Source: Adineta vaga
Lineage: Eukaryota; Rotifera
NCBI GenBank assembly: GCA_021613535.1
Contig: CP075493.1
Coordinates: forward strand, 12,834,001-12,898,000
Direction of reading: 5' to 3'
Length of the DNA: 64,000 nt
Made by a program: the position numbers and the translations under genes
Shown here: positions 42,883 to 55,869 of the stretch, piece by piece
Position numbering within the stretch: position 1 is the first letter of the stretch
Layout of the letters: the number at the start of each line of letters is the position of its first letter
Notes under the pieces: model-generated
Database searches by the model: none
What the model was told of the DNA's origin: nothing
Seen by the model: only the letters and a program-made list of their open reading frames with translations

Positions 42883-45606
42883 TTATTTATTTTGATCGAT
42901 TTTATCGGTGACGTGATGCAACCGTTTTTCATATTTTGCAATAATACAATGGTCAGGTGCGTCTTGTTTGACTGTGTCAATTGCACGTTGATAGTACTCA
43001 CGTGCCATTTGCTAATCATCACACTGTTCATATGAATTCGTGCCTCATCTGATTCGTTCAGATTGTTATGTATAAGAGCAATATTATAATGAATAATTGT
43101 TATATGCATTGGCTTTTGCTTGTTATCAGAAGAGAGAATGTCTAATGATAGACGATAATGGTACAAAGCCTTTTGATCATCATCAAGATCCTGATAACAT
43201 GCAGCTAAATTATTGTGTAGTCGAGATTTATGTGATATGGTAAACTGATGATCGTATGTTTTAGGGAATTTTTCAAGTAGCCACATGTAGTAACAAATCG
43301 CTTGTTTAATATATCCCATAGCTCGCCATTGATCAGCGATGTCACATCGCATAATCGTCTCAGATTGAGATAAATTAGGCGCCAACAACGATTTATCATT
43401 AATAACTATCATATATGTTTGATTTTGACCTTGTTTTTTATATGGAAATTCTGGCAGATTCAGTTTTTCCATCAGAGCAGAGAAATCCACGGTTTCAGCA
43501 TCTGCAATTCATTGACATTTACTTGCGTTAATGAATTCTTCCCACATTTCCATAGCATTACGTCCTAAACCAATATGTGTATACGTATATACAAGCAAGT
43601 GTTTTATAGACTTCGATACGATTACGACTGATTAATGGGAATACTGATTGTTTTATGAATTTCTCAGCATAAGCACAATGACTTAATGTTTTCGATAGAT
43701 TTCTTTCATAGCAATAAGCAATCAATGCGATATTTATATGAAGAGTTAGGAAACGCCAGTCTTTAACAAGTAAATCCAGTTGTGCAATTCTAAGTGATTC
43801 TTCGAAATTCTTCAGTGCTTTTGTCCATGCAGACAATCCCACTTTGACTTTACCAAGGTTATAATAAGAACCAATCAATGTTGGATGATCACATGGCAAA
43901 ATATACAATTCAATCTGAAGAGCTTTATGATATAACTCAGATGCATTTTGATATTTATTTAGAAGAACATGTGCTGAACCCATCCCATGATAGATCGTAG
44001 CTAATATTTCTTGATGATGTACAGTTTCCCAATCATCTCTGTATTCCCATCGAAAAATTATAAATAGTGCACAACGATAAGATTTCAAAGCTTGCTTTGG
44101 ACGATTGATACTCAGTTCGAGAAGAGCAATATTACTATGTACGGTAACCCAAAATGGATGATAAAACGAATATACGTCAACACCATATTCAAATGCTAAC
44201 TCGAAATTATATCGCGCGCGATTATAATAACTGAGCTTACGAAGAACTTCACCTATATTGTTATGCCAAACTGCTCGATCGGGATGATCAGAAAAAAGTA
44301 TTTTGCGAAGAAACATATAGAAACTCAACGCTTGATGCAAAAGACCCATTTTCGAAAGAAACAAACCGAATGCAAGTATCGAGGGGTGATCACCAATATT
44401 TTGTCCATTATAGAAATTAAGTAAGCTGATCAATTGTTTCATTCCTTTAAATTTTTCATTGCAATCCTTTGTCCAAACGAGTTTCATAAACCATATGGTG
44501 TCAAATGTGAGTTCAACATTACGGATACGAAATACCGTACCGATAGAGAAAAGAGTCTCACGCTCGTCTCTCATAGTACTGATTTCACTGATATCTGCAA
44601 ACGGTGCACAAGGAACTTCCAAATCAACTGTAATTTCAAAAATTACCGACACGATTCCGATAGATTCCTGTTCACCATTACCGGAAAAATCTGTTGCCAC
44701 GTTACAAGATTCAGATGTTGAGAAAAATGTATTCACGGAAATAAGGTTATCTATATTTTGTTTCAATTTCATTAATTCATCTCTGTACATCAATTGGCCA
44801 CGATAACGAGTTAAACATCTTTTCTGATTTTTGTACTGTTGCTTGTACAATGAATTTAATTGATTGTGAACATCAACAAGAAAATAACGATATTTAAAAA
44901 TAACATTGAAATCTTGTTTACGAAATGCTTTGTTGAATAATTGAAAGACAAATGCGTTGTCTGTATACCATTTGATAGCATTATCTGCTTCATATGTTTC
45001 TTCAAATAAAGTTATTTTTTCTAATTGCACTTCATTTTCTTCGTAATTGGTACGACATTCTGTAATCATTTCAGCTTTGGCTTCTGAAGTTTGTGGTAAT
45101 CGAAGAAGAATTTCAGTTAACGAATGATAGCACATAAATGAACCTTGATCCTTAGTTAAATCTTGCAATGTTCGTTGATCTGGATCAAATAATCCGAATG
45201 GAAAACTAGCATTTGACAAAGAATACACATCTTGCTTTATTTTAATTGATAGTAAATCATCGTCATTGCATACATCGCGTATTTTATTAAACTTTTCGGT
45301 CCAAACTTTATGTTTACTTGTATCGGCACAGAAAATATAAATAAAAGTTATTTGCGATAAATCATGAATCAGTGGAACTATTTTTTCATCGAGTGAACCA
45401 GAAGCCATGAATAATATTCGAGCTTTTACATTCTTTTCAATGTACTCACGACATTTCGATTCAACAGTAAATTTCTGAATCGATTTTATATAATGAACTA
45501 GTAAGTTTCTACATTTTATTTGTAATATTTTTTCAGGATTTGTTATTATTTCATCCAATCATATTATAATCATATCTTCCGAACGATTGATTTCGGGCGA
45601 AGACAT
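42883..45606 (-). pseudogene. ART-TPR protein, multiply disrupted
   Basis: Starting at the ATG at 45606 (MSSPEINRSEDMIII), an in-frame TGA lies 15 codons in, just before LDEIITNPEKIL. The main ORF (43558-45558) has an N-terminal sensor-like domain (RILFMASGSLDEKIVPLIHD, FIYIFCAD), an ART domain with all signature parts (CLTRYRGQLM; VNTFFSTSES; RDERETLFSIG) and then tetratricopeptide repeats (AVWHNNIGEVLRKLSYYNRA, GSYYNLGKVKVGLSAWTKAL). Near 43570 the frame shifts (THIGLGRNAMEMWEEF), a TGA follows near 43505, the TPR-like tail resumes (MEKLNLPEF to CYQDLDDDQKALYHYRLSLD), and a further frameshift and TAG occur near 43010-43045 before AREYYQRAIDTVKQD. With at least three stops and two frame changes it is decayed, although the ART core itself is open. 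ART-TPR fusions are a large bdelloid family. Confidence 0.75.
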
Positions 45607-47298
45607 TGTTTTAATGAAATCTGCTTCTAATTATTAAAATGGAAGATATCTCTATAGTAGTAGAAATAAGTGAATAAATGGAAACTATAGCATTATGATC
45701 TGAAAATATAAAGTAACTCGCAAAAAAATGACTTATATACGTTCGATTGCCATAAATTGATTGTAGATGTTTTATAAAAAAATCATAGAAGAAAAAAGAC
45801 GATATAGACATAAGTATACTTAAAAAAAGGAATGAGTGGTATATACTGAATCAATATTACGTTCGTGTTTTTTCTGAATCAATTGAATTTATCAAGAAGA
45901 AAATATCAACGATGCCTCAAAAACTAATAAAAAACATTATAATGGTTTGCAAATATCAGATGAGAATACGAATTTTTCTATTAAAAAAAACGGAAGGAAG
46001 CCAAACTGAATTTCTCTCAATACTTTAGATTATGTCGAAGACAAAAATACATCTACTACAAGCAAGTCAATTGATAGTTTACTACATACACGCATTGTCT
46101 TTTAATGTTTAAGTATGTTTAATATTTTCCTTTACGTTATTTTTATATAAATAATAGAATAGCCAGATCCTCATTAATAACGAAATTCCACTATTTCGAC
46201 GAGTTGTGCATCACTCGTACGTTTAAGAATGATTCTTCCTACTGTTTCTATCATTTTTTATATTTGTTTCTCCTTATGTTGCTATTCGTATATGCAGATT
46301 AGGTGTTCGAAATCTACCTGAAACTGGCGACATTTGAGATTTTTTTACAGACATAACGCCTTGTCGAACAATAGATCATAACTGAAAAATAGATTTTTCG
46401 GTTGAAAAAACATGTAACGATCTATGCATGTGGGAATAGAATTGTTATGTATTACTTAAAGGATGTCATAAAGCCGAGTTTGTCTTTGCTTGATTTTATC
46501 GTATTGTTCGAAGTCATGAAAATATGGTTGCAAGTTACGACAGAATGAAGAACGATTAAAAACCTACATTATTTTACTGGAGAAACTTATTCAACATGTA
46601 CGTATAGAGGAAAAGTTAATCAATTGATTTCATCTATTTTAAAAAAATGTTTTAATCATATAGTATGTGTATTTGTAAATAAAATTAGTGAGGACGATAA
46701 TCATAACAGTGTTATTCTTCGTATTAAATAAATTTTGAAGACTTAGTACTACCGACCTCTGTACTAGCAATGTGTTTTTCTTGTTAAATAACTATATATA
46801 GTATTGTTTTCGATCTCATTTAGACTTGAATCAATATGTTAGACTTTTATACCTATTTTATCGGTTGTATTTTTGTAATATAAATTTTGTTGTATTCTCC
46901 TCTTATGCAAACAGATATTCATCCAAAGGTTCTTTTTCTTTTCAGTATCCACAAAGAATCAGTTGTAGTATACCTTTTGTACTTGGAATTAATTTCTGTA
47001 CTATTTCATTAAAAGATTTAAACTGCAAAAATATGAAAACTTACTATTACTTTATAGATCCATTCCATGCTATTTGTGTAACACCTAAAAAACAACTTGA
47101 AATGCCCTCGTGTGCAACTGTCAACTCTTTAAATGTGAAAAGACAAGAGTTTTTTCTGAGACTTATTGAAGTGAGGATTCCTGTTCGCTAAGATTCTTGT
47201 GCAAATTAGATCAGCGATAAAAATTCAAAATCTTATAATTATTATGTTATACTAACATTTATAGCGATAAATTTATTCAGAGCAACGATGTGTTCATA
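45607..47298. other. intergenic, nothing recognised
   Basis: 1.7 kb of AT-rich DNA. A plus-strand 121-residue ORF (46826-47191) lacks any family resemblance or splice context. Confidence 0.5.
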
Positions 47299-49115
47299 TC
47301 AGTTTTGTTGTGCATTTTTTTTCAACGCATTATTGATTGCGTCGTTTCCTGAATTCGATATTTGACAATCAGGAATAAGATGAAAATATTGAAGCCTTTT
47401 CCTATGTGCTGCGATTCCTTCTGCCAATACGAATGCCCCTTTATTTGTTATATGTCGGCTAGGCATGTGCAATTTCGTGAGAGACGTGTTAATTTTTAAT
47501 GCATCGGCAATTATAGTAGCGCCATCATCTGTAATATTATTGTGTCCAATATTTAAATCTTCCAATACAAGATTATTTTCGCGCAGCATTTCTGCGATTA
47601 ATTTAATACCTATATATGATATTTTAGTTTCGTCTATCCACAACTCCTTTAATGTCTTGTTTTTCTTCAGTGCTTCACAAATTGACTGAATACCATCGTC
47701 GAACAACGGATTTGTATCAAGGTGAAGTCTAACTACTGTTTGATTGATTCTCAAAACTTGAGCTAGTGCCATCGCGCCCTCTGACGATATATTGTTCTGA
47801 CTAAGGAGAACATCGGTTATCGTATGATTAACTTCGAGCATTTTAGCAATAGCTTTAGCGCCTTCATTTGATAAGTTGTTGATATCGAAGTCCAAACAAA
47901 GAATACTTGAATTATTCTTTAACTCTTCAGCTATTATCTTCATGTCTGCATCACATAACCCACTTTTAGACAGATTAATCTTTGTCCGATTCGCTTTGAT
48001 AGCATCCAAGGCGTGCATTACGTTTGATGATAAGACCTGAGTGGTAGTTTTGCTCGAAAATTCTATAAGCTGGCGGTTTAGTGTAGCAAAAGTTGGTCGG
48101 TCGATAGTTTTTGCGCCATAGTAGTCTGAATAAATGTCCACATTTCTTTGCTGCATGTCGACGGTTGTTGAAGTCTCTCTCCTTGAATAACTCTTCGCTT
48201 CACATCCATTTCATCTACAATATTCGACCATGGTTGCTTTCCTCGAGGAGAATAGGCTTCCCACATCAGTATCCCCATAGAGAACATATCCGACTTTTCT
48301 GTGTATGATTCCTTTGAATTAGGATTTTGCAAAACTTCAGGTGCTGTATATCGATAAGGGATAACATTTAGAGTACTTGATGCCGATGTTGATGTACTTT
48401 TATAGATAGAACTTCCTTGACTCAGTCCAAAATCGGTCACCTTAACAAAAACGCGTTTGGGATCCGTCTCATTGAATTCAAAAACAAGAATATTTCGACA
48501 CGCTAAATCGCCATGAACGACGTTGTTGTGAGCCAGAAAAGACATTGCGTCTGCTATTTGAATAAATATTTCGTTCAAAATAGATTCCGTAGGTGGTTCA
48601 CTCCGTCTTTTCAGAAGTTGCAAAAGGTCTCCATGCTTCGCACGTTCTTGTACAAGCATGACATCATCTTGCGGATTATTAACTAATCCATATGTTCGTA
48701 ATATATGTGCATGTTTACTCATATCAACGAAAAATGCTGCCTCCTTCTGTGCTTGAGCTCCCTGAATTGTCATTAAAACTATCGGTAGTTCATTTGGTTT
48801 GTTGATCCATTCAGCTAGATCTACTGATTTACCATATTTGACAAATAGGTGATCTAGTTGTCTTACATCAACGTCAAGCGTAAACTGGAATTCACCACCG
48901 ATAAGTTGCTTCACAAGTCGATTTGGAATGAGTCGATCAACATTCAACAGTTGGCGAGTATTCGGACTTCTCCCATCCCCATATGTTAACCATTTGATAA
49001 TTGCTTCTCGTTCATATGTATATCCGTCTTCAGCTACGACTGGATCACGGAGCTTTTGCTTCGTAATAGGACATAGCAGAAGATTTGTTTGCTTGGCAGT
49101 ATTTGATTCATCCAT
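47299..49115 (-). CDS. U-box / protein kinase-like / LRR fusion with one frameshift
   Basis: The ATG at 49115 begins a U-box (LCPITKQKLRDPVVAEDGYT, YEREAIIKWL; about residues 13-80), a domain that recruits E2 enzymes for ubiquitination. A kinase domain follows (about 100-340) with HGDLACRNILV in the catalytic loop, VTDFGLS and YTAPEVL, most like tyrosine-kinase/TKL types. The usual beta-3 Lys is not visible (IVLMTIQ where VAIK is expected) and HRD is HGD, so activity is doubtful. At 48108-48112 a five-base homopolymer breaks the frame; one more base would join MAQ to KTIDRPTFATLN, the kinase C-lobe, and then a run of RI-type LRRs (LSNEGAKAIAKMLEVNHTIT). Full length would be about 605 residues. 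It could be a sensor that couples LRR recognition to ubiquitin signalling. The single homopolymer lesion may be an assembly error. Confidence 0.72.
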
Positions 49116-50067
49116 CAGTACGAAAATCTAGAAATCAACAACATTTTAATTGATATGATCATGTAAGATATTTTTATTTCTATTTTACAGTGTATGAGCG
49201 AAGAAGTAACAAAAAGGTAACTAAATAAAAATATATTTGCAACGTTTTTATCCTTCAACCACAAGTTTTTAACTGGACAATTTTGTCCCACAAAATACGA
49301 GAAGATCGAAAAAAGAAAAGAATCATGTTACTATGGAATTTCTTTCTTTCTTTTCTATAGCATCAAGACATTGTCGGCATCCGGACGACGAATCGATGGA
49401 AAAAAAAATACTACTTCTCTTTCAACTTTTTACAGAGAAACTTTTCGGTGAAAGGAATTTACTTTTAGCTATTCTATCGTTTTTTGTATTATTGTGTTGA
49501 CATAACTTGAATCTCAAAGGAATGAAGCTTTTTTTTGTTTTGGTAATGAATCGTGATGATATTAATTATTCATAGATACTTTTAGCACACGCTAACATGA
49601 CAATAAATTTTGATTATCAAAATATTTTTGTCTTGCGATTAATCGCTCCCGAATAATGCTTTAATTTTAAAACTTTATAGCTAGATGAAGGAAAATATGA
49701 ATGTATGTCTTCTTGGTTCTCACTCATCATCAATAATTTCAATAAAAATCGTAGTATAGAACATTTTCATCAGAAGGTATTATAACCTTCCATTATTACA
49801 TCGATAGAAATAACCATTTGAATCTCTCTCACAGAACCATAAACAACAATGCATATGTCATTAAAAACTCAGAAAGCGATAAAAATAGTAACTACTAGTC
49901 TAGTCATCGAACAACTTGAATAGAATGTGAGTATGGGTGAGTGTCTAATTCTAAGTATAAGCAAAGAGATCGACATATCACATTCTCAGCCATATCCTTA
50001 ACTTCAATCAATAGAATTCCATTTATGTCTAAAACCTCTTATTGAATTTTGATGACAGAAAAAGAAA
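49116..50067. other. intergenic, nothing recognised
   Basis: AT-rich; upstream of the U-box gene and downstream of the 14-repeat FG-GAP gene. Confidence 0.5.
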
Positions 50068-52391
50068 TTACGAGCATGTATTTAAGAGTACCGAAATACT
50101 ATTGTCATCGAAGGTGGTTACTGCTACGTCAAGTCTATCATCAACATTGAAATCACCAACTGCAATAGATGCTGGACTTGGACCGAAGGCATACGAAATC
50201 TGATTCTGAAAGGTTCCATTGCCTTCACCAAACAGTACACTGATACTATTGTCCATACTGTTCACTACTGCTAGATCCAATTTAAAATCGTTGTTGAGAT
50301 CAGCAGACAAGATCGATAATGGGTAAATACCAGCTGAATACATCACTTGTTTGTGAAAAGTTCCATCTCCTTTACCGAGAAGTACACTTATATCGTTGCT
50401 ATTACCATTAGCGATCGCTAAATCTAAGATTGTATCATTATTAAAGTCATTTGCTGTTATAGAGCATGGAAAATAACCAACTGAATATTTTACTGGATTC
50501 TGAAAAGTACCATTTCCATTGCCAAACATCAAGACGACTACAAACTCGAACGAGATGACTACTGCCAAATCAAGTTTATTGTCTTTGTTAAAATCACCAA
50601 CTACTGCAGACACAGGAGCATTTCCAACCTCATATTTGATCTGATTCTGAAACGTTCCATCACCGTTTCCAAGAAGGATGCTAATGTATTTGGCCTCGAC
50701 GTTAGCTACCACTAAATCTAATTTTTTGTCATTGTTGAAATCACCTGTTGTCGAAAACTGTGGACTTTTGCCAACTGTGTATTTTGTTGGCTTTTGAAAT
50801 GTTCCATCTCCATTTCCAAGGAACACATTGATATTGTTTTCCACAACATTGGGCGTTGCTAAATCTAGTTTGCTATCATAATTGAAATCAGCCACAGTCA
50901 CAGAGAATGGCCGATGTCCAATTGCATATTTTGTTTGATTCGTGAACGTTCCATTTCCATTTCCAAACAGTATAATGAGGTTGCTATTGTCGGTTGTAAC
51001 TAGATCTAATTTTTTATCATTATTAAAATCACCGACTTTCACATCAAGTGGACGATCACCTACGGCATATTTCGTTTGATTCGTGAACGTTCCATCTCCG
51101 TTACCAAACAATAAGCCTATGTTCTCGTTCTCATCATTGGTTACGACGATGTCTAATTTATTGTTTTTCTCAAAATCACCTACAGCTACTGAAGTGGCAC
51201 CATGACCAATGCTATACATTACTTTCTTCTGAAACGTTCCATCTCCATTGCCAAATAATATATTAACACTGTTCTCTATTAAATTGCTCGTTACTAAATC
51301 CAGTTTCGAATCCTTATTGAAATCACCTACTGCTAAAGCATTCGGTTGACGAATAATTGGAAACTTTGTTTGAGTTTGAAATGTTCCGTCTCCATCACCA
51401 AGAAATATACTAACAGTACTTGAATCAAAGTTGGCCACTGCTAAATCCAACTTCGTATCATTGTTCAAATCACTCACAACTACGTATCTTGGTCCAATGT
51501 CAGTTGCATATGTAAGTTGAGCCCGAAATGTTCCATCACCATTACCGAGTAAGATGCTGATGTTTCTGTCACGATTATTAACTACTGCTAGATCTAATTT
51601 TTTATCAAGATTAAAATCACCTGCTGCCACAGAAAGTGGTAGAGATCCAACTGTATATTTTGTTTGATTCTGAAACGTTCCATCTCCATTACCAAGTAAG
51701 ATGCTAATGTCATTGCTTTCCTGATTTACTACTGCTAGATCTAGTTCATTATCATTATTAAAGTCAGCGATTGTGACAGCTACCGAACGAAGACCAGTCG
51801 AGTATGTTGTTAAACGTTGAAATGTTCCATTTCCATTGCCAAGAAGTATGCCGATAGTGTTATTGTCATAGGCAACTGCAATATCCAGTTTGTTATCATG
51901 ATTAAAATCATGTGCTGCAATAGACTGTGGATAATAACCAGTCAAAGTCGTTATTTGATGCTGAAATGTTCCATTTCCATTCCCAAGAAGTACACTGATA
52001 TTGCCGTCTTGATAGTTGGCTACTGCGATATCTAACTGATTGTCATTGTTAAAATCATTTACTATGGCAGACATTGGTGATTGACCAGTAGCATAACTGT
52101 TAGGAAGTCCATATGGTGTTTGGCAAACAGCTTCTAAAGTAAGCAAAAACTAAATAGAGTGGGTATGTTCAAGAGTACTTCATATTTTATGACATATTGC
52201 TAATACATGAACATTCTTCGTCATTACGTTCTCTGTAAATATGATTAGAATGAAGATGTACCAAAAAAAAGTCATTTCCCATATTGTAATTGTAATTATA
52301 TCAATTTTATTGTCAAGAACCTACCTATTACACTTTCAATAAAAATGTATAGAATCAAAAAACTCAGTAGTAAACGTAAGAGAGTGGCCAT
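50068..52391 (-). CDS. secreted 14-repeat FG-GAP/VCBS protein
   Basis: Exon 1 (52325-52391) encodes a signal peptide (MATLLRLLLSFLILYIFIES) and joins in phase 1 to the large exon 50068-52133, giving 710 residues. The mature protein is almost entirely fourteen FG-GAP repeats of about 48 residues, each with VLLGNGNGTFQ-like strands and a D-F-N-x-D-x3-L-D calcium loop (for example GDFNNDKKLDL). Fourteen repeats equal two seven-bladed propellers. There is no stalk, anchor or other domain, and it stops shortly after the last repeat (SVLLNTCS), so it is probably freely secreted. Similarity between neighbouring repeats shows tandem growth. Such repeats are common in bacteria, so an ancient transfer is possible but not shown. 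Confidence 0.85.
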
Positions 52392-53425
52392 ATAGCTTGA
52401 CTATGTCGATTGTGGGTGCATACGTAAAATAGAACAATACCAAATTAACCTTCATTTTATTTCTAGCACTTTATCATGATATACGCGTAGGTGACATTTT
52501 AATCCATACAATTTCTTTTTTTTTAATTGATATAACAATGAAGGTTATTAAAGAAAAGGCTTATGAAACAATTTCCATTGTTAATTACATTTTTCAATGA
52601 CAGAGCATGATATTGTTCGTTGGATTAGTTATCGCTTTTTTTATCAAACCAAAGTGGCTACATGAAGACTTGATGTGTAATTTCAATTTCTTCTGAGTTT
52701 TCTTATGTATTCTATAAGTTAAAAGAATAACATATTTCAAGTTTCTTTTATTCGTGATCATTGCACTACCTACAAGTGATCATGATTCGAAATCTAATTT
52801 CGTTCAAAAGACAATATCTGAATAGAGAACTAAGGCAATCGAAATTATTTTATTGTGGTTGTTCTTTTATCTACATTATGTTTTATCATACATTTGAATC
52901 TCATAATTGACTCACGATGTATAATAATAGATTATCGAATTTCTTTTCGTAGATTTTATTTGATATTGTCAGCTGCAAATAATAACTACAGATGCTTTTT
53001 TGTTCGTAATATAGTGTGTATGCAACTTGAACAAGCTATTATCATTTGGTAGTCTGAAAAACTTCTTCGACTTTTATTCTTTTTCTTTCAAAGGAATATC
53101 AAAAAAAGTAACAGAAAAAGTCGTTATATTGCAATGATAAAAATGAATACGTTGACAAGAAAAACATGGAAAAATATAAAAAGGAAATATTCAAGTCACT
53201 AAAATATACCATATTAATAAAAAATCAAAACCATAATGGCCAGTTGCAAATTCAGTAGTAATAAAACGACGGAACAAATGAGTGGAACTTCAAAACGAAA
53301 CAAGTGGAGCTCGACGTATTCGTATACAAAGAATCCAGAATGTACTTTTGATATGGCTCGATGTCATCGACATATCGAACCAGTACACAAAGAACAAAAC
53401 ATGGATGAAATTCTCACAGGTTATC
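52392..53425. other. intergenic, nothing firm
   Basis: Random short ORFs, including a plus-strand frame from 53236 that runs into the pseudogene that follows; no independent support. Confidence 0.45.
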
Positions 53426-54515
53426 ATCTTGACAGTTTTCAGTTCAACATTTGCGAAATATTCATCTAAGCATTAATGGAATCATTTTCGTGCGAGATTC
53501 ATCATTGAAGAAATTTATATAGAGATTTTCCTCGAATTGGTATTAGTTTTAAGAGATCTGACTGTTAGTAACGGGTGGATCGAAAGTTTTGGCACAAAAT
53601 GTTCGTTTATTTTTTAGTGTCTTAAAAGAGCTTGTAGAAATTTAAAAACATTGTATTAAAATGAGAATTTTATGCTCTTTCTGAATATGGATTCAAAACT
53701 TTTATAGTACTTTTGCTTTGAGAGCTATAAGTCAATCTTTTCGAAGCTCTAAAATCAAGTTTGGACAAACTTCAGTACACTAAAAATGACCCCCAAGTAG
53801 CAAGAAAAATCATTTCAAATACAGCGAATGAAAGAGCAGGTATTTCTCTATGAAATGGTCTACTGCTAATTGGTTTACTACAAACTATCTGTTAATAGTG
53901 GTTATTTTACTCGGTGACACGTGCCAATTTTTAGCGATTTTCTCGATTTCTATGGAAAATAGATTTGCAAAGTGAGCTCAACCATTCCTCAATGATTATT
54001 CTGAAACTCTTGGTTCTTATCTCATTCTGTAGAGACAACTCGCACCTTCAATTCTATGCAAAAAAACCAGTGACATAACGTATACAGTCAAAAAACTATT
54101 GTTGCAAAAACCGTCAATTTTTTTCGTCCAAACTTGATTTTAGAGCTTCTGAAAGATTGACTCATAGCTCTCAAAGCCAACGTACTATAAAATTTTTGAA
54201 CCTATATTCGGAAAGAGCATAAAATTCTGAATTTAACACAAGATTTTAAATTTCTACAAACTTTTCTAAGACACTGAAAAATAAACGAACATTTTGTGCC
54301 AAAACTTTCGATCCACCCGTTAGTGAGCAAAAACTGATAATAAATAATTGGTTTTGCCATTTTCTTCAGTGAGTTTTTTTTCTACTTATGATTATTATGA
54401 AAAGGGTTTACGTGTGGTATATAATGTTCTTTTCAATATTAAGATTTGTTCGATTGAAAGAATTTGATCTTTTTAGTTTGGTTGCATACATATTTGTTTT
54501 ACTGAATCTAAGTAC
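53426..54515 (+). pseudogene. degenerate copy of the small four-TM gene at 55.2 kb, split by a foldback element
   Basis: 53430-53545 aligns base by base with exon 1 end, intron 1 and exon 2 start of the gene at 55157-55869 (TCAATGGAATCATTTTCG and ATTCATCATTGAAGAAATTT shared, the latter with TTTCATCATTGAAG in the gene), but the exon carries a TAA and the donor is GTGCGA. After the inserted element, 54385-54475 matches exon 2 end and intron 2 (ATTATGAAAAGGGTTTACGT). Most of exon 2 is missing. It is a dead tandem duplicate lying 1.1 kb upstream of the live gene. Confidence 0.7.
53570..54321. mobile_element. foldback element, about 215-bp inverted arms
   Basis: The arms start AACGGGTGGATCGAAAGTTT and end with the complement (AAACTTTCGATCCACCCGTT). 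About 215 bp on each side pair imperfectly around a roughly 320-bp centre with no ORF. AGT occurs directly outside both ends and could be a 3-bp target duplication. Inserted in the pseudogene above. Confidence 0.7.
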
Positions 54516-55156
54516 AACTTCGCTGACTTAAGACTTCTTATCGTATTATTAATTGTATCGGTTGTCGCTATTACTGTTAGAGTATGTGAAGTTATATTCT
54601 AATTTTGATCTGATTTTAATACTTTTTTCGTGACTTTGAAAATTATAAGATAATCACATTCTGTACATAACAAAAGTTCGATTGAACTCAACTTTGCAAG
54701 TCTTCACTTTATTAATAAAAAATTATCATACAATCTCATAATGAACAATAGACATCGATGATGTTTTAAATGTCTTTTAATTTGTCTAGTCGATCTAATC
54801 TGTACACATTGTCTACATTTATATATACGAAAGAAAGAGCGAAAAAATATTTATATCACTTCGCTCTCAATTAATTTAGCTTCTATCTACGTTTTTCAAC
54901 GACATAATTTAAAAACTAAATTCGATAAATAAAGAAATACTACTTCACTTTCATTCGATTTCTCTCATTCAATCTTACGAGGGAAAAATTTTCTCTCTTA
55001 ATATACTTTTACATCATCTTTCAGCGGATGGGAAAGAAAACATGAGTCATATATTTGTCTTTCTGTTCATATTGACCGATTGCACAGGTCATTGCGCATA
55101 TAAAAGGAAAGCGAAGAGACGCTGATACATTCATTCGCTTTATTTCTGTCGTTAAA
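54516..55156. other. intergenic, promoter side of the four-TM gene
   Basis: No ORF; presumed regulatory sequence. A TATA-like ATATAAAAGG occurs near 55099-55108, about 50 bp before the ATG. Confidence 0.45.
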
Positions 55157-55869
55157 ATGCTTTACGATTCATTAACTATTAAACCATCAGCTCCAGTAGC
55201 TCCTATTTCGAAATCAGTACCATTAACAGAAGATCTTCCAGTTCAACGTTCGCGAAAAATTCATCTAATTATCAATGGAATCATTTTCGTAAGTTTCATC
55301 ATTGAAGAAATTTATATAAGGATTCTCTTCGATTAGGTATTTGCTTTGTTCAATGTGACTTCAAGTGGTCTACGAAGATCAATATTTGATGTTGAAGCGT
55401 GGTATATTGCAATTTTTTTATTCTTTCATGCTTTCTTTTGGACTTTACTGAGCGCTTTTGGTCTTTTTGCTGCTTATCATTATTATGAAAAGGGTTTACG
55501 TGTGGTATGTTCATTTTACTGTATTATTCAATTGAGTGAATTTGATTCTTTTTAGTATGGATGGATACTTGCCGTTTTCCTATTTATTTACAATATTATA
55601 ACTATTGCTTTTGTGTCCTTTGTTGTTTGGTACCGATATTCAATGGAACCTGCAGTCTTTTATGCATTGTTACTATACGTAGCCATAACATTCATTTTAT
55701 TGGCTTTCCATCTGGCTATCATGGTATGTATATAGTTATATTCTTTATTTGATCGTAGCATATGAAATCTGATATTGTTTTGTATTTGTAGATATTTCTT
55801 ATTCGTCGAGCTTTTAAATTGGCAAGACAAATTACAGAAAATAAAAATGCACAAATCGAACAGATTTAA
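55157..55869 (+). CDS. small four-transmembrane protein
   Basis: Four phase-0 exons, 55157-55288, 55337-55504, 55556-55723 and 55792-55869, give 181 residues. A 35-residue hydrophilic N-terminus (SAPVAPISKSVPLTEDLPVQ) is followed by four hydrophobic segments (IHLIINGIIFVFALF, IAIFLFFHAFFWTLLSAFGL, WILAVFLFIYNIITIAFVSF, ALLLYVAITFILLAFHLAIM) and a charged C-terminal tail. Tetraspan layout without the tetraspanin CCG motif. The last two exons (168 and 78 bp) have the same sizes and phases as exons of the gene at 59.3 kb, so the two are probably related. Function unknown. Confidence 0.75.
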
